Of a stretch of DNA of 55,502 bases, positions 11,172 through 20,492 are shown piece after piece (position 1 is the stretch's first letter; every line of letters begins with the position of its first letter). This DNA is from Sporosarcina jiandibaonis (GTDB lineage: Bacteria; Bacillota; Bacilli; Bacillales_A; Planococcaceae). The position numbers and the translations under genes were made by a program. The DNA lies in assembly GCF_013184495.1 (NCBI RefSeq), contig NZ_JAAOIY010000010.1, positions 1 to 55,502 on the forward strand. The letters run 5' to 3'. The notes beneath the pieces are model-generated. The model made no database searches. It saw only the letters and a list, made by a program, of their open reading frames with translations, and was not told the origin of the DNA.

Positions 11172-11208
11172 ATAAAAAAAAGCTGACCGCTTCAAAAAGG
11201 GCCAGCTT
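11172..11208 (-). terminator. Terminator after ftsH
   Basis: Minus-strand stem AAGCTGGCC with GGTCAGCTT (one G-U pair; plus arms 11200-11208 and 11180-11188), followed by eight or more T residues. It sits immediately after the ftsH stop codon. Confidence 0.92.
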
Positions 11209-11213
11209 TATTT

Positions 11214-13226
11214 TTAATCTCTTCGTTTTTCGTCAAATGGATTTGGCGGGCTTTCATACTCCCGTTCTTTTGGCAAATTGGCAATTGACGGATCTGACGG
11301 TGCGCCTACTGAGTCTGAGATGACATTGTTATCTTCTTTGTCAGTTGACTCCGTTTTATTTTGTTCTTTTCCATTATTGTCATATGGACGATCTGGTAAT
11401 GTCCCATGATCTTTCAAATGGTTGATTTGCTCAGCGTCAAGTGTTTCTACTTCTAGAAGAGTTGTAGCAATTAAATCAAGCAATGCACGATTTTCTGTCA
11501 GTATTTTCTTCGTACGCTCATATTCTTCTTTAACTATGCGTTGCATTTCTTGATCGATTTCATAAGCAATCGACTCGGAGTAGTTCTGTTCAGAACTAAA
11601 GTCTCTTCCAAGGAACACTTGACCTTGTGATTGACCGAACTGTAGCGGGCCGAGTTTTTCGCTCATTCCGTACTCCGTCACCATTGACCTTGCAATTCCT
11701 GTGGCACGTTGGAAGTCATTATGCGCACCGGTCGAAACTTCGCCGAGTGCAATTTCTTCTGCAACACGTCCGCCGAGAAGTCCGGAAATCTTATCAAGCA
11801 GTTCCGGCTTCGTCATAAAGTAACGATCTTCTTTCGGAAGCATGACGGCATAACCGCCAGCTTGGCCTCGAGGTACAATCGTGACTTTATGCACAATATC
11901 CGCTTCATCAAGCATGAGTCCGACAACGACGTGTCCTGCTTCGTGGAATGCGACAATATTTCTTTCTTTATCAGAGATGACACGGCTTGTTTTAGCAGGA
12001 CCAGCAATTACTCGATCCGTTGCTTCATCAATATCCGACATGTCAATTTTCTTTTTATCGCGTCTTGCAGCGACCAGTGCAGCCTCGTTCAACAAGTTTT
12101 CTAAATCCGCTCCAGAGAAACCTGGTGTACGTTGAGCAAGTGCTTTTATGTTCACCGTATCGTCCAATGGCTTATTTCGCGCGTGAACTCGGAGAACTGC
12201 TTCTCTTCCTTTTACATCTGGACGACCAACTGTAATTTGCCTGTCAAACCGACCCGGACGCAGAAGTGCTGGGTCTAAAATGTCTGGGCGGTTCGTAGCT
12301 GCAATGATAATGATTCCTTCGTTTTCGCCGAAACCATCCATTTCAACAAGTAATTGGTTAAGCGTTTGTTCACGTTCATCATGTCCGCCGCCAAGTCCCG
12401 CGCCACGTTGACGTCCAACCGCGTCAATTTCATCTATAAAAATAATACACGGGGCATTCTTTTTCGCATTTTCGAATAAATCACGTACACGCGATGCTCC
12501 GACCCCAACAAACATCTCAACGAAATCAGAACCTGATATTGAGAAGAATGGTACGCCAGCTTCACCTGCAACTGCACGCGCAAGTAATGTTTTACCTGTT
12601 CCTGGCGGTCCTACAAGGAGAATCCCTTGCGGTATGCGTGCGCCGACTTCGATAAACTTACGCGCATCTTTAAGGAAATCAACAACTTCAACAAGTTCTG
12701 CTTTTTCCTCATCTGCTCCCGCAACGTCATCGAAACTAACTTTCTCTTTATCATCCGTATGAAGCTTCGCCTTACTTTTACCAAAATTCATTACTTTACC
12801 GCCGCCGCCGCCCTGCGACTGATTCAACAGGAAGAAGAACAGAATAATAATAATGATAAATGGAACGAGTCCGGTGAAAAATGATACGAGTGCGCTCGTC
12901 TCCGGTGCTTTTAAATATTCGATCTTAACAGACGTCGATGCTGCAACCTCATCAATATAATTTAGCAGTGTTTCATGTGACTGCGGAATATTCGTTATAA
13001 AGGTTTCGCCTTCTTCATAACCTTTCATCTCACCTTTAACTTCATAGATGAGTTGGTCAGGCTGAATTGTTGCGCTTTTTACTTTTCCTTCTTCAAGTGC
13101 CTGCCGAAATTCATTGTATGTTATCGGCTTTACTTTCGGGTTTGTTTTATTCAGTGAACCAAATATCCCCATAAGAGCCAGGAAGATTAGTCCATATAGT
13201 AGAAAGTATCGAAGTATTCGATTCAT
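11214..13226 (-). CDS. ftsH: ATP-dependent zinc metalloprotease FtsH
   Basis: Membrane AAA+ protease that degrades misfolded membrane and regulatory proteins and is needed for entry into sporulation in B. subtilis. The 670 residues give an N-terminal membrane segment (about 5-22), an extracytoplasmic domain, a second membrane segment (about 115-135), the AAA domain with Walker [14 protein letters not shown], Walker [12 protein letters not shown] and an SRH ([20 protein letters not shown]), and the HEAGH zinc protease site. The C-terminal ~50 residues are hydrophilic and rich in N, D, E and K. A possible promoter is TTGAAG/TACAAT (13290-13261). GGAGG precedes the ATG. Confidence 0.97.
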   Translation of the reverse strand: MNRILRYFLLYGLIFLALMGIFGSLNKTNPKVKPITYNEFRQALEEGKVKSATIQPDQLIYEVKGEMKGYEEGETFITNIPQSHETLLNYIDEVAASTSVKIEYLKAPETSALVSFFTGLVPFIIIIILFFFLLNQSQGGGGGKVMNFGKSKAKLHTDDKEKVSFDDVAGADEEKAELVEVVDFLKDARKFIEVGARIPQGILLVGPPGTGKTLLARAVAGEAGVPFFSISGSDFVEMFVGVGASRVRDLFENAKKNAPCIIFIDEIDAVGRQRGAGLGGGHDEREQTLNQLLVEMDGFGENEGIIIIAATNRPDILDPALLRPGRFDRQITVGRPDVKGREAVLRVHARNKPLDDTVNIKALAQRTPGFSGADLENLLNEAALVAARRDKKKIDMSDIDEATDRVIAGPAKTSRVISDKERNIVAFHEAGHVVVGLMLDEADIVHKVTIVPRGQAGGYAVMLPKEDRYFMTKPELLDKISGLLGGRVAEEIALGEVSTGAHNDFQRATGIARSMVTEYGMSEKLGPLQFGQSQGQVFLGRDFSSEQNYSESIAYEIDQEMQRIVKEEYERTKKILTENRALLDLIATTLLEVETLDAEQINHLKDHGTLPDRPYDNNGKEQNKTESTDKEDNNVISDSVGAPSDPSIANLPKEREYESPPNPFDEKRRD

Positions 13227-13321
13227 CCCTAGGCCTCCTCATTTCATTAAACAGAAAACTATTGTAAATCTTACCATAAGTAATCTTCAATCTACAAAGA
13301 AAACGCCTTATAATTGTTACG

Positions 13322-13370
13322 CAAAAAAAGCTTTCCTTTACCCCCTATTTGGGGGAGATTCGGAAAGCTT
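13322..13370 (-). terminator. Terminator after hpt
   Basis: Two stacked stems on the minus strand: GAAGCTTTCC with GGAAAGCTT (13328-13336 and 13362-13370), enclosing CCCCC with GGGGG (13341-13345 and 13351-13355), then seven T residues. Strong intrinsic terminator abutting the hpt stop. Confidence 0.93.
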
Positions 13371-13912
13371 CAAAAAGAATAAATTTCTTTTTTCAATACT
13401 CCGATATAAGATAGATTTCTATATTTCTCCATGTAATCTAAACCGTACCCTACTACGAAAGCGTCCGGAACATTAAAACCGATATAATCAGCTTCCAGAT
13501 CCACTTTCCGTCCAGTTGGCTTGTCGAGTAGCGTGACGATTTTTATGGAGTTTGCTTTTCGATATTTCATCAGGTCAACGAGATAGCTCAATGTTTTTCC
13601 ACTATCAATAATATCTTCAATGATTAATACATCTCGCCCTTCGACGCTCGTATTTAAATCTTTCACGATTTTCACTTCGCCAGATGATACAGTCGCGTTC
13701 CCGTAACTTGAAACGTCCATAAAATCAAGTTCGATATAAGCATCGATGCGTTTGATAAGGTCACTCATGAATGGGAGAGCGCCTTTTAGCACGCCAATCG
13801 CGAGCGGAAACTTATCTTGGTATTCTTCCGTAAGCGCGGCACCTAGCTCATCAATCTTTTGTTGTATTTCTTCTTCCGTAATCAGTACTTCTTCAATGTC
13901 TTTGGCGAGCAT
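13370..13912 (-). CDS. hpt: Hypoxanthine phosphoribosyltransferase
   Basis: Salvages hypoxanthine and guanine with PRPP. The 180 residues carry the PRPP-binding motif [14 protein letters not shown] (about 95-108) and the PPi loop region near [13 protein letters not shown]. The C-terminal [18 protein letters not shown] is typical of HprT. GAGGAGG precedes the ATG, and the gene overlaps the 3' end of tilS by 31 nt. This tilS-hpt-ftsH arrangement is conserved across Bacillales. Confidence 0.97.
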   Translation of the reverse strand: MLAKDIEEVLITEEEIQQKIDELGAALTEEYQDKFPLAIGVLKGALPFMSDLIKRIDAYIELDFMDVSSYGNATVSSGEVKIVKDLNTSVEGRDVLIIEDIIDSGKTLSYLVDLMKYRKANSIKIVTLLDKPTGRKVDLEADYIGFNVPDAFVVGYGLDYMEKYRNLSYIGVLKKEIYSF

Positions 13913-15345
13913 CGAAATTCCTCCTCAGTAATGGAATTATAATTCCCTAAAATAAATATGTACCGGCTCGTCGTTAGCCTGTTTTTGGAAAACGAGGCGC
14001 CGTAACGCAAACCTGGCACTGCACATACTTCATCATTATTCGTAACGATAACCGGCAACTCGTCGCGTAAAGACAATTTCACTTTTTCATCGATAAACAA
14101 CCTTGATAACCGTTTAGGATTCGCCATGCCTGCTAACAACATCCGGTCGCCTTCTTTTCTTTGCCTGACCGAAAGTGGCAATGAATCATCGAGCACATTA
14201 AAATACCTGATTTCCTTAGCCTGCTCGAGAATATCCGGTCGTGCCTCATCGATCTCCGCCCAATATATCCAACCATTATTTAACCAATCCGTTTTTTCAC
14301 CTTGTGGCATGATTTTTATCATCGCAGAGGGATTTGACAGGCTATCTTCTTTCACAAATGTTAACTTGTCATATTCTCTAACAAACCGATAACCTAATGG
14401 GAGATGAATCGAGACGTTTCCATCCTCGGAATTGAGATGATGTAACAACTGTTCGATGAGTGTATATTTATAACGAACGAGGACTTTATTATTATCATAA
14501 AGATAATCTAATAGTAGTTTAATCATTCGCCTTTGTAAAGCAGTTGGCATGCTTCCAAATGATTGTTTGCTTATTGTGGGCAGACCTTCTTCTGTAAACC
14601 CAATAATCTTGCCTAATTGTTCTTCCGCCGACGCCCATAGAAATGCCTCGTCCTCTTGTAGATTCCCGACCATTGCGGCAACTCTTTCGGGAGCTTTTGG
14701 ATTTTCTTGAATTATATGAGGAATAACATCTCTTCTGAAGCGATTGCGCATATAAGCATCGCTTTTATTGCTAGGGTCTTCGGAAAATTGCACGTCGTTT
14801 TCTTTTACATACGCATAGAGCGTTTCTTTTATTGCAGGGAGAAAAGGACGAATGAGCATACCTTCGCCTATTTCCCTTTTAATCGGGATTCCTGAAGGTA
14901 CTGAACCCTTCGTCAGTTGCATTAAAACCGTCTCTAGTTGATCTTCCGCGTGATGTGCCGTAGCCAATACATTATATTCTTTTAAACGCAGCGTTTCTTC
15001 GAAAAAATCATATCTTCCTGCACGACATACCGCTTGCACATTTCCTCCTTCATTTTCAAGGATTTTAGGCACTGGCACCTGTCCTCCGTAGAAAGGAACC
15101 TTGAGTCGTCTGCATAGATCGCTAACTAAGTCGCCTTCTAAAGCCGATTCTTTTCCTCGTAGCATATGGTCTACATGGACGGCAGCAACTTCGATAGCTA
15201 GTTTCTCGCGATGCACTGCAAGAAAGTGGAGAAGTGCAATCGAATCCACCCCTCCTGAACATGCAACAAGTACGCGATCTTGTGCTTTTAAGAGACGGTT
15301 CTCATTAATAAATTGAAGAATCGTATCACTAAAACTTTCCAACAC
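13882..15345 (-). CDS. tilS: tRNA(Ile)-lysidine synthase
   Basis: Converts the wobble cytidine of tRNA-Ile(CAU) to lysidine, so that AUA is read as isoleucine; essential. The 487-residue protein begins with the ATP pyrophosphatase P-loop (VACSGGVDS, about 28-36). It continues with [29 protein letters not shown] and the R-R-rich [13 protein letters not shown], with C-terminal substrate-binding domains after about 310. The exact start is unsure: GTG at 15345 or TTG at 15342 both follow AGGTGGAG closely. It lies directly next to spoIIE (18-nt gap), without the yabS/yabT genes found there in B. subtilis. Confidence 0.94.
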   Translation of the reverse strand: MLESFSDTILQFINENRLLKAQDRVLVACSGGVDSIALLHFLAVHREKLAIEVAAVHVDHMLRGKESALEGDLVSDLCRRLKVPFYGGQVPVPKILENEGGNVQAVCRAGRYDFFEETLRLKEYNVLATAHHAEDQLETVLMQLTKGSVPSGIPIKREIGEGMLIRPFLPAIKETLYAYVKENDVQFSEDPSNKSDAYMRNRFRRDVIPHIIQENPKAPERVAAMVGNLQEDEAFLWASAEEQLGKIIGFTEEGLPTISKQSFGSMPTALQRRMIKLLLDYLYDNNKVLVRYKYTLIEQLLHHLNSEDGNVSIHLPLGYRFVREYDKLTFVKEDSLSNPSAMIKIMPQGEKTDWLNNGWIYWAEIDEARPDILEQAKEIRYFNVLDDSLPLSVRQRKEGDRMLLAGMANPKRLSRLFIDEKVKLSLRDELPVIVTNNDEVCAVPGLRYGASFSKNRLTTSRYIFILGNYNSITEEEFRCSPKTLKKY

Positions 15346-15363
15346 TCCACCTACTTTCAGCTA

Positions 15364-17763
15364 TCATCGAGCAGCAACCTGCGAATAGGGGGTAAAACTC
15401 GACCATTCAGGAAGAACGTGGTCGATTTTCATAACCAGCACTGTTCGATCGTCTTCGACGGCTTTAAACCGTCTTTCTAATTCATTGACGATTCGGTTGG
15501 CCACATCATCGCAATGCAAATGTCCGTATTTCCCAAGTATACCGTAAAGCGCCTTTTCTTGTAACTCGAGAGAAACATCTCCCTGGAACATTCCATCTGT
15601 CATCATTACTAACATATCACCCGCTTTTAGTTTTACTTGTTTAGCTTTGACGGAAAATGACGGGAGAAAGCCAACCGGGACAGACATGCTATCAATTCTG
15701 AAATACTCATCTCCACGTTTAATATAAGTGCTCATGGAGCCTGCTTTCCATGCCCATAACTTTCCTTCTTGCAAATCAATCAAAGCAAGATCAATTGTTG
15801 CGTACATATCGTCCAACCCATTTAATGACATCATGTAATGAAGTGTATGCATTGCAGTTTCAGGGTCCATTTTACGATTAAGACATTCTCTCATCAACCG
15901 AATCACTTTTCGACTTTCACGATAAGCATTAATGTCTTGCCCCATGCCATCTGAAAGAAGAACCGCGGCTAACCCTTCATGAATTTGAAATACCTCATAG
16001 GCATCCCCGGCACGAAATGATTTTTCACCAGATGTTGCAACGATTCCGTAATCAAAGGAATATCGAACTGCTGATGTCAGCGTGACGCGAATATGCGTAA
16101 ACGGTTCATGTTTTACAACAGATTTAAGAACTTGAAAAGGTTCTTCATACATATTCTCTAAAATAGGCAAAATCAAGCGTTCAGCGACCATGGTGTCGGT
16201 TTCGAAATCCGATTTTGTTTCTGGAAGACTGAAAACGATTTTACGCGCCCCTCGTTCTTCTGATATAACGTCTATTTGAAAATGTTCAATTCCTTGTCGA
16301 TCCAATTGTTTTCCCAATTCTTCTTCCGCTGTTATATGAACGGACAAATCACCTTTTATCTCCTTCATCAGTTTATCTAGATGGGTACTTAAATCTCTTA
16401 ATTGAAGCGCAAGCATTTTCCTGCCATGTTGCAATTGCCCGCTCAACAGTCGATTTGCTGATGTTTCTTCTAATTCAACGGCAAGCCCAGCAAAGCGAAT
16501 ACATTTATATTTCATTTTTTCTTCAACGCGATGGCGAGCAGACTTTTTCGTTAGCGAATAGGACGCCTCCCACTCACCAATTAGCCGTGCCATATCAGCC
16601 TCGTCGCTTTCCCAACACTTCGAATAGCGGAAACAAGAGTTGCAAACAGATGGCGTTTTTATTTCTATATTATTCGAATTTCCATTTCCCAATTCTCTTT
16701 CTTCGACAAGCGACGACATAAACTCCGTAAACTGCTGAAAATCATTCAGTTGTTCATCAAGTCGTTCAGAAACCCACTCCTGTCTTTTCTTTGAATTATC
16801 GATAACTTCCGGGAACAGCGTTTTTTTGAGCGGTTGTGTTTTGCTCGTCGGAATTAACAAAAAGATCATTGTAGCCAGTCCGATGGTATAAAAATGTGTA
16901 CTATCAATCGGTAAGGTCAGGTCGTACAAGTAGAAAAAGAGTGAAACAAATCCGCCGCCAACAGCAATCCCAAGTTTTCCAAATCGCTTTAGCGCGCCTG
17001 AGAAAAATCCAGTCATACCATATACCGCAATCATTCCGGCGAACGACAATTCCGCGATTCCTATAATCGCTGCAATTATCATTGCCACCGTCGTTGAAAA
17101 TAAAAGTCCACCCGTAGAGGCAGCTAGAAGTATCGTTAAATGAATGAGAACCCCCGCGATTGAAATATAACCAATCACTACTCCTTTCATGCCAGTTAAC
17201 GCCATCGCTCCGATCACACAAGCAGCGCCTAATCGTTCATTTGACCATTGTCCAAAAAAAATACGGTTCTCCGGCGGAAAAGCGACAAATAAAAAGAATG
17301 TCATAAATAAGGCTAGAATCACTTCATAACCGATCACCAGCTGAATCTCCAGTGGTATCTGACCTACATACATGATTAACTGCCAGCCGAACTGGACTAG
17401 AAGAATACATAAGGCAACAGTTAGTTGTACATATTTTCGGGAAATCTGATACCGAATAACAGTGGTGAAAAGTCCAAGTTGGAATAAATGAATAACCGCT
17501 TGTCCAATCCCCAGAAATGCACTCCCCGCCATTCCCCCGATAAAGACCCAGATTAAATATTTCCTGAAACGCGCAGCCGCCAATGCCCAAACTGGCAAGA
17601 AAAAAGGAACCGCCGCATCGAACAACACTGCCTGTGCCAAGAAAAATGAACCGAATAAAAATAGGGTCGCCATCATGATTTGCGTTTTTCTTTTCTTAAG
17701 TTCCTCAACATTCATCCTCACTGCCTGAGTAATTGGTCTTTCAATATTACCTGCTAACTTCAT
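15364..17763 (-). CDS. spoIIE: Stage II sporulation protein E (PP2C phosphatase)
   Basis: Membrane phosphatase that dephosphorylates SpoIIAA to activate sigma-F in the forespore and works at the polar septum. The 799 residues have roughly ten membrane segments in the first ~320, a linker with two CxxC-like cysteines (VCNSCFRYSKC), and a C-terminal PP2C domain from about 575, with LLSDGMGQDINAYRES carrying metal-binding aspartate, KAGSMSTYIKRGDEY, MMTDG and DDRTVLVMKI. GGGGGG lies 7 nt before the ATG. Upstream is a TATACT box (about 17800) and, further out, an AGTCGAA sequence resembling a Spo0A box, which would fit Spo0A control, but the -35 is unclear. Confidence 0.97.
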   Translation of the reverse strand: MKLAGNIERPITQAVRMNVEELKKRKTQIMMATLFLFGSFFLAQAVLFDAAVPFFLPVWALAAARFRKYLIWVFIGGMAGSAFLGIGQAVIHLFQLGLFTTVIRYQISRKYVQLTVALCILLVQFGWQLIMYVGQIPLEIQLVIGYEVILALFMTFFLFVAFPPENRIFFGQWSNERLGAACVIGAMALTGMKGVVIGYISIAGVLIHLTILLAASTGGLLFSTTVAMIIAAIIGIAELSFAGMIAVYGMTGFFSGALKRFGKLGIAVGGGFVSLFFYLYDLTLPIDSTHFYTIGLATMIFLLIPTSKTQPLKKTLFPEVIDNSKKRQEWVSERLDEQLNDFQQFTEFMSSLVEERELGNGNSNNIEIKTPSVCNSCFRYSKCWESDEADMARLIGEWEASYSLTKKSARHRVEEKMKYKCIRFAGLAVELEETSANRLLSGQLQHGRKMLALQLRDLSTHLDKLMKEIKGDLSVHITAEEELGKQLDRQGIEHFQIDVISEERGARKIVFSLPETKSDFETDTMVAERLILPILENMYEEPFQVLKSVVKHEPFTHIRVTLTSAVRYSFDYGIVATSGEKSFRAGDAYEVFQIHEGLAAVLLSDGMGQDINAYRESRKVIRLMRECLNRKMDPETAMHTLHYMMSLNGLDDMYATIDLALIDLQEGKLWAWKAGSMSTYIKRGDEYFRIDSMSVPVGFLPSFSVKAKQVKLKAGDMLVMMTDGMFQGDVSLELQEKALYGILGKYGHLHCDDVANRIVNELERRFKAVEDDRTVLVMKIDHVLPEWSSFTPYSQVAAR

Positions 17764-17892
17764 TTTCCATCCCCCCTATGCCGACGTATGTTTGAGTATA
17801 CATAGGTAATGGAAAAGAATTTGTCTGTTCATGGCAGCAAAATAGAGAAACTTTTCGACTCTTTCCGAACTCTTTTTCTATTTCAACGCGTC

Positions 17893-17921
17893 TTGACATT
17901 TATCCCCGGGACAGGTAAGAT
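17893..17921 (+). promoter_or_regulatory. tRNA unit promoter
   Basis: TTGACA (17893-17898), 17-nt spacer, TAAGAT (17916-17921), 19 nt before tRNA-Met. Near-consensus sigma-A promoter on the plus strand, divergent from spoIIE. No second promoter is evident before tRNA-Glu, so the two tRNAs and their spacers are probably one transcript. Confidence 0.85.
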
Positions 17922-17940
17922 ACAAGATGTTGTGAAAAAA

Positions 17941-18014
17941 GGCGGCGTAGCTCAGCTGGCTAGAGCGTCCGGTTCATACCCGTAAGGTCGTGGGTTCGAC
18001 TCCCTCCGCCGCCA
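17941..18014 (+). tRNA. tRNA-Met (CAT), elongator type
   Basis: The sequence folds as a full cloverleaf: acceptor arms GGCGGCG (17941-17947) and CGCCGCC (18007-18013), anticodon CAT at 17975-17977, T-arm GGGTTCGACTCCC, discriminator A at 18014. CCA is not encoded. The paired first acceptor base argues against initiator tRNA. B. subtilis also has Met and Glu tRNAs beside spoIIE. Confidence 0.95.
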
Positions 18015-18020
18015 TTAAAG

Positions 18021-18147
18021 AAAAATCGGCGAACTTAGCCGAATTTTCTACCCTAAAGCACTTGTCGAAACGAAGTTTCGACATTGAGGCATATTTTCGA
18101 GGCACTTATCGAAAATAGTCCTGCCGGAAAAGATTTTACGCGTCTAC
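18021..18147 (+). ncRNA. Three-hairpin element, copy 1 (after tRNA-Met)
   Basis: This spacer holds hairpin A (TCGGC/GCCGA, 18026-18042), a linker, hairpin B (GTCGAAAC, loop GAA, GTTTCGAC; 18064-18082), and hairpin C (GGCA + TATTTTCGA, 8-nt loop, TCGAAAATA + 4-nt bulge + TGCC; 18088-18125), then GGAAAA. A second copy follows tRNA-Glu, with sequence similarity from about 18046 onward. The change in hairpin B is compensatory. I recognise no named family. It could be a structured spacer, a small RNA processed from the tRNA transcript, or a repeat. Confidence 0.6.
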
Positions 18148-18189
18148 CAAAAAAAATCTTAATAAAACGCCAATCACACATCTCACCAA

Positions 18190-18261
18190 GGCCCCTTGGT
18201 CAAGCGGTTAAGACACCGCCCTTTCACGGCGGTATCACGGGTTCGAATCCCGTAGGGGTCA
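18190..18261 (+). tRNA. tRNA-Glu (TTC)
   Basis: Cloverleaf with acceptor arms GGCCCCT (18190-18196) and AGGGGTC (18254-18260, one G-U pair), anticodon TTC at 18223-18225, and T-arm CGGGTTCGAATCCCG. The discriminator A is at 18261 and CCA is not encoded. A 63-codon open frame crosses it and is spurious. Confidence 0.96.
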
Positions 18262-18270
18262 TAAAAGAAA

Positions 18271-18418
18271 TTTGAAACGCAAAAAAGCACTTGAACGCAT
18301 ACTTTGCGTTCATAGTTTCCACCTTAAACCTCTTGTCAAAACAAAGTTTTGACCCTGAGGCATATTTTCGAGGATCCTATCGAAAATAGCACTGCCGGAA
18401 AAACCTTGTACATTCTAC
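18271..18418 (+). ncRNA. Three-hairpin element, copy 2 (after tRNA-Glu)
   Basis: Same layout as the copy after tRNA-Met: hairpin A (TGAACGCA/TGCGTTCA, 18292-18312, with outer GAAAC/GTTTC); hairpin B (GTCAAAAC, loop AAA, GTTTTGAC; 18335-18353), where a G-C pair has become A-U; hairpin C (18359-18396) with an identical 9-bp stem but a different loop, GGATCCTA for GGCACTTA. The sequence of hairpin A is unrelated between copies, while B and C are conserved. Confidence 0.6.
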
Positions 18419-18472
18419 TCTCCCCGTAGCGTAATGTATCGAACAAATTGACAGACATATTCTAAAAACCAT

Positions 18473-18513
18473 CAACGCGACCTCCAGAATCAAATGGAAG
18501 TCGCGTTGTTTTT
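18473..18513 (+). terminator. Terminator of the tRNA unit
   Basis: A 9-bp stem CAACGCGAC with GTCGCGTTG (18473-18481 and 18500-18508), with a further TCC/GGA pairing inside, is followed by TTTTTC on the plus strand. It ends the tRNA-Met/tRNA-Glu transcript. Confidence 0.88.
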
Positions 18514-18526
18514 CATTTAACGATAA

Positions 18527-18564
18527 CAAAAAGTGGCATATCAGATAGAATCTAACACGCCACT
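18527..18564 (-). terminator. Terminator after yabR
   Basis: Minus-strand stem AGTGGC with GCCACT (18559-18564 and 18532-18537), with an inner AGAT/ATCT pairing, then TTTTTG. It is about 45 nt past the yabR stop and faces the tRNA terminator. Confidence 0.75.
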
Positions 18565-18607
18565 AACATATATGAATCATTTTTCTTATTGTAAAAAAGC
18601 TAGCAAG

Positions 18608-19039
18608 TTACCCTCTTCTTGCACCTCGACCGCCGCGTTTAGATTCTGTTGCCCGTTTCAAAGTTGATAGACGCTCTTCACTATCTTTCATGAAACGTGC
18701 CATTTTCTGTTCGAAGTTTTCCGGACGAACAGCGCTTGGGCGTCCTCCACCACCTGGACGTCCTCCTTGGCGTGGGCGTTGCGGACGTTGTGGGCGTTCA
18801 GATTCTGGTTTTGCTCGTCTGATCGACAATCCAATTTTACCATCTGCCCCAACATTCATCACTTTTACTTCAACCATATCGCCGACTTTAAAATGTTCGT
18901 TAATGTCCTTAACATAGCTGTCCGCGACTTCACTAATGTGAACAAGGCCTGTCGAACCGTTCGGCAGTTCAACGAACGCTCCGAAATTTGTAATCCCCGT
19001 TACCTTACCCTGTAACTTGCTATCTACTTCTATTGACAT
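18608..19039 (-). CDS. yabR: S1 RNA-binding domain protein YabR
   Basis: Cytoplasmic protein of 143 residues with one S1 domain at the N terminus (about 6-76; GKVTGITNFGAFVELPNGSTGLVHISEV, KVGDMVEVKV, GKIGLSIR). A low-complexity R/G/P-rich linker (about 82-105) follows, then a tail ending RGGRGARRG. The same architecture occurs in the polynucleotide-phosphorylase-type S1 general stress proteins (YabR, YugI). Role not established; RNA binding is inferred. It follows divIC, from which it is separated by a terminator. Confidence 0.9.
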   Translation of the reverse strand: MSIEVDSKLQGKVTGITNFGAFVELPNGSTGLVHISEVADSYVKDINEHFKVGDMVEVKVMNVGADGKIGLSIRRAKPESERPQRPQRPRQGGRPGGGGRPSAVRPENFEQKMARFMKDSEERLSTLKRATESKRGGRGARRG

Positions 19040-19143
19040 AAAAAAAATGCTCCTCCTTAAGATTTAAGCGGGCTTCGCAAAAAGCCTTCCAACCATATTC
19101 ACAAGTCCTGAAAATAAACAATATACTACCTTCTACTATAACG

Positions 19144-19179
19144 AATAAAAAAAAGAGTGTCAATAAGACTACTCTTTTT
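19144..19179 (-). terminator. Terminator after divIC
   Basis: Minus-strand stem AAAAGAGT with ACTCTTTT (19171-19178 and 19151-19158), loop 12 nt, followed by eight T residues. It overlaps the last codons of divIC. Confidence 0.88.
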
Positions 19180-19588
19180 CCTCTGTTTTCTTTTTATCTT
19201 CAGCTTTTTGATTTGGCATTGAAAAAATAATTTCATTTTTATCGGATAGAAAATATTCTTGCCTTGCAAGTTTGGCGATATACTCATCATCTTCTAGTTT
19301 TGCCAGTTGGTTCATCAACATTTCTTGTTCGTCTTCTATTTCCTTTAATTCGGCAAGCATTTCAGCTTTTTCTTGTTCTTTTAACGCCAAAATCTTTTTC
19401 TGTTCAAAAAACGAATGCGTTAAATACCCGAGAATTAAGAGTGCAGCAACCGCGAAAACTGTTAATCTACGATACAAACGGATCTTGCGTGCTTTCTTCC
19501 GATCAATTTTTTGCTGAAGGGATTGGACATATTCTTTATTAATGGCAGCGATTGTAGCAGGTGATTTTCTATTTTGTTTTTGTACCAT
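19169..19588 (-). CDS. divIC: Cell division protein DivIC (FtsB-like)
   Basis: Bitopic divisome protein that pairs with FtsL and DivIB. The 139 residues give a basic cytoplasmic N terminus, one membrane segment (about 44-60, LTVFAVAALLILGYL), then a coiled coil (about 65-105, rich in E, L and K) and a conserved ARQEYFLSDKNEIIFS segment. The ATG at 19588 has AAGGAAG 8 nt upstream and is preferred to the GTG at 19597. It follows yabQ, as in B. subtilis. Confidence 0.94.
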   Translation of the reverse strand: MVQKQNRKSPATIAAINKEYVQSLQQKIDRKKARKIRLYRRLTVFAVAALLILGYLTHSFFEQKKILALKEQEKAEMLAELKEIEDEQEMLMNQLAKLEDDEYIAKLARQEYFLSDKNEIIFSMPNQKAEDKKKTEEKE

Positions 19589-19642
19589 GTCCAGCACTTC
19601 CTTTCCAAATAGAACCCACTTCGATAGTCCATCGATTATATA

Positions 19643-20110
19643 TCATTTCTCTTGACTTTTAAAGAGCTTTCTTTGAAACCGATGGAATATTGCAAACAGG
19701 GGACTAAATAGAAAGTCAATAATCCTGATGAAGAGACGAATAACCCATGCAATAATCATAAAAATTCCACGGATTATAAACCCCAAAGGCTTTAAAAATA
19801 AAATTAATAGAATTCTCCCGAAAAAGCGGAAAGGTTTATGAAAAAAACTGGCGTACAAAAGTATTCCGCTCAGTTGGGCAAATGGATCATAAATGCGCCA
19901 CTCGCCGTCCCGGACGACATATAAAACATAAAATGACCAACATCCAACCACTACCCAACCAATCACTTCAAGTAGCACCGCACGCCTTCGAATAATCGAC
20001 TTTTTCCCGGCGTGCGATGTTCCAGTACCAATCATATCAATGAATCCAGCCGCCACAATGCCCGTTCCAATCATTGCCAGGAGGCTAAGAAACTGTACGG
20101 ATAAACTCAT
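19643..20110 (-). CDS. yabQ: Spore cortex biosynthesis protein YabQ
   Basis: Mother-cell membrane protein needed for cortex formation in B. subtilis. The 155 residues contain about four to five hydrophobic segments (about 3-27, 47-68, 78-92, 100-135) and a basic C terminus. This is shorter than I recall for B. subtilis YabQ (a little over 200 residues); the C-terminal tail is the missing part. Its ATG overlaps the yabP stop by 4 nt. Identification rests on the hydrophobic pattern and on position between yabP and divIC. Confidence 0.88.
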   Translation of the reverse strand: MSLSVQFLSLLAMIGTGIVAAGFIDMIGTGTSHAGKKSIIRRRAVLLEVIGWVVVGCWSFYVLYVVRDGEWRIYDPFAQLSGILLYASFFHKPFRFFGRILLILFLKPLGFIIRGIFMIIAWVIRLFIRIIDFLFSPLFAIFHRFQRKLFKSQEK

Positions 20111-20403
20111 CCAAATAATTTATGGAGGAAATTCCGCGATTCTGATTCATTCTCATCGTATTGAATAAGACCGACTGTCCCCTCCAACGTAAGAAGACCC
20201 TTGTCGACATCTAGATGTACGATGCGCAATTCCTCACCACGTATTTGCAGGAGCCCTTGAGATGTTCGAACGAGAAACTCTTCATGGTCAAATCGGTCGA
20301 TAGACTTTACCGAGGTTAAGTCCATCCTTTTACGATTGCGCATTGTTACAACATGATCACCTGATGGAATTGTATACGTTGGACTGTCTGTTTGAATATG
20401 CAT
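20107..20403 (-). CDS. yabP: Sporulation protein YabP
   Basis: A 98-residue YabP/YqfC-family protein, known to be sigma-E controlled and required for sporulation in B. subtilis. Typical segments are HVVTMRNRKRMDLTSVKSIDRFDHEEFLVRT in the first half and LTLEGTVGLIQYDE near the end, a predicted small beta-rich fold. A CATAAGAT sequence about 40 nt upstream resembles a sigma-E -10 (CATACAAT type), but the -35 is unclear. It is separated from rqcP by the inserted thioredoxin-like gene. Confidence 0.92.
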   Translation of the reverse strand: MHIQTDSPTYTIPSGDHVVTMRNRKRMDLTSVKSIDRFDHEEFLVRTSQGLLQIRGEELRIVHLDVDKGLLTLEGTVGLIQYDENESESRNFLHKLFG

Positions 20404-20492
20404 ATGCTTCCCCCTTTGCTTGTACGTTCACAGCATCTTATGCAACGGGATAAAAAAACATACCAATCTACAGACTTACTTACCTGAATTTG

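Noticed and set aside
17941..18261. Integration (att) site at the tRNA genes
   Set aside because: The neighbouring repeats resemble each other rather than the tRNA 3' ends, and no integrase or phage-like gene is present.
18084..18275. 63-codon plus-strand frame
   Set aside because: It runs through hairpin C of the structured element and straight across tRNA-Glu, so it cannot be a real gene.
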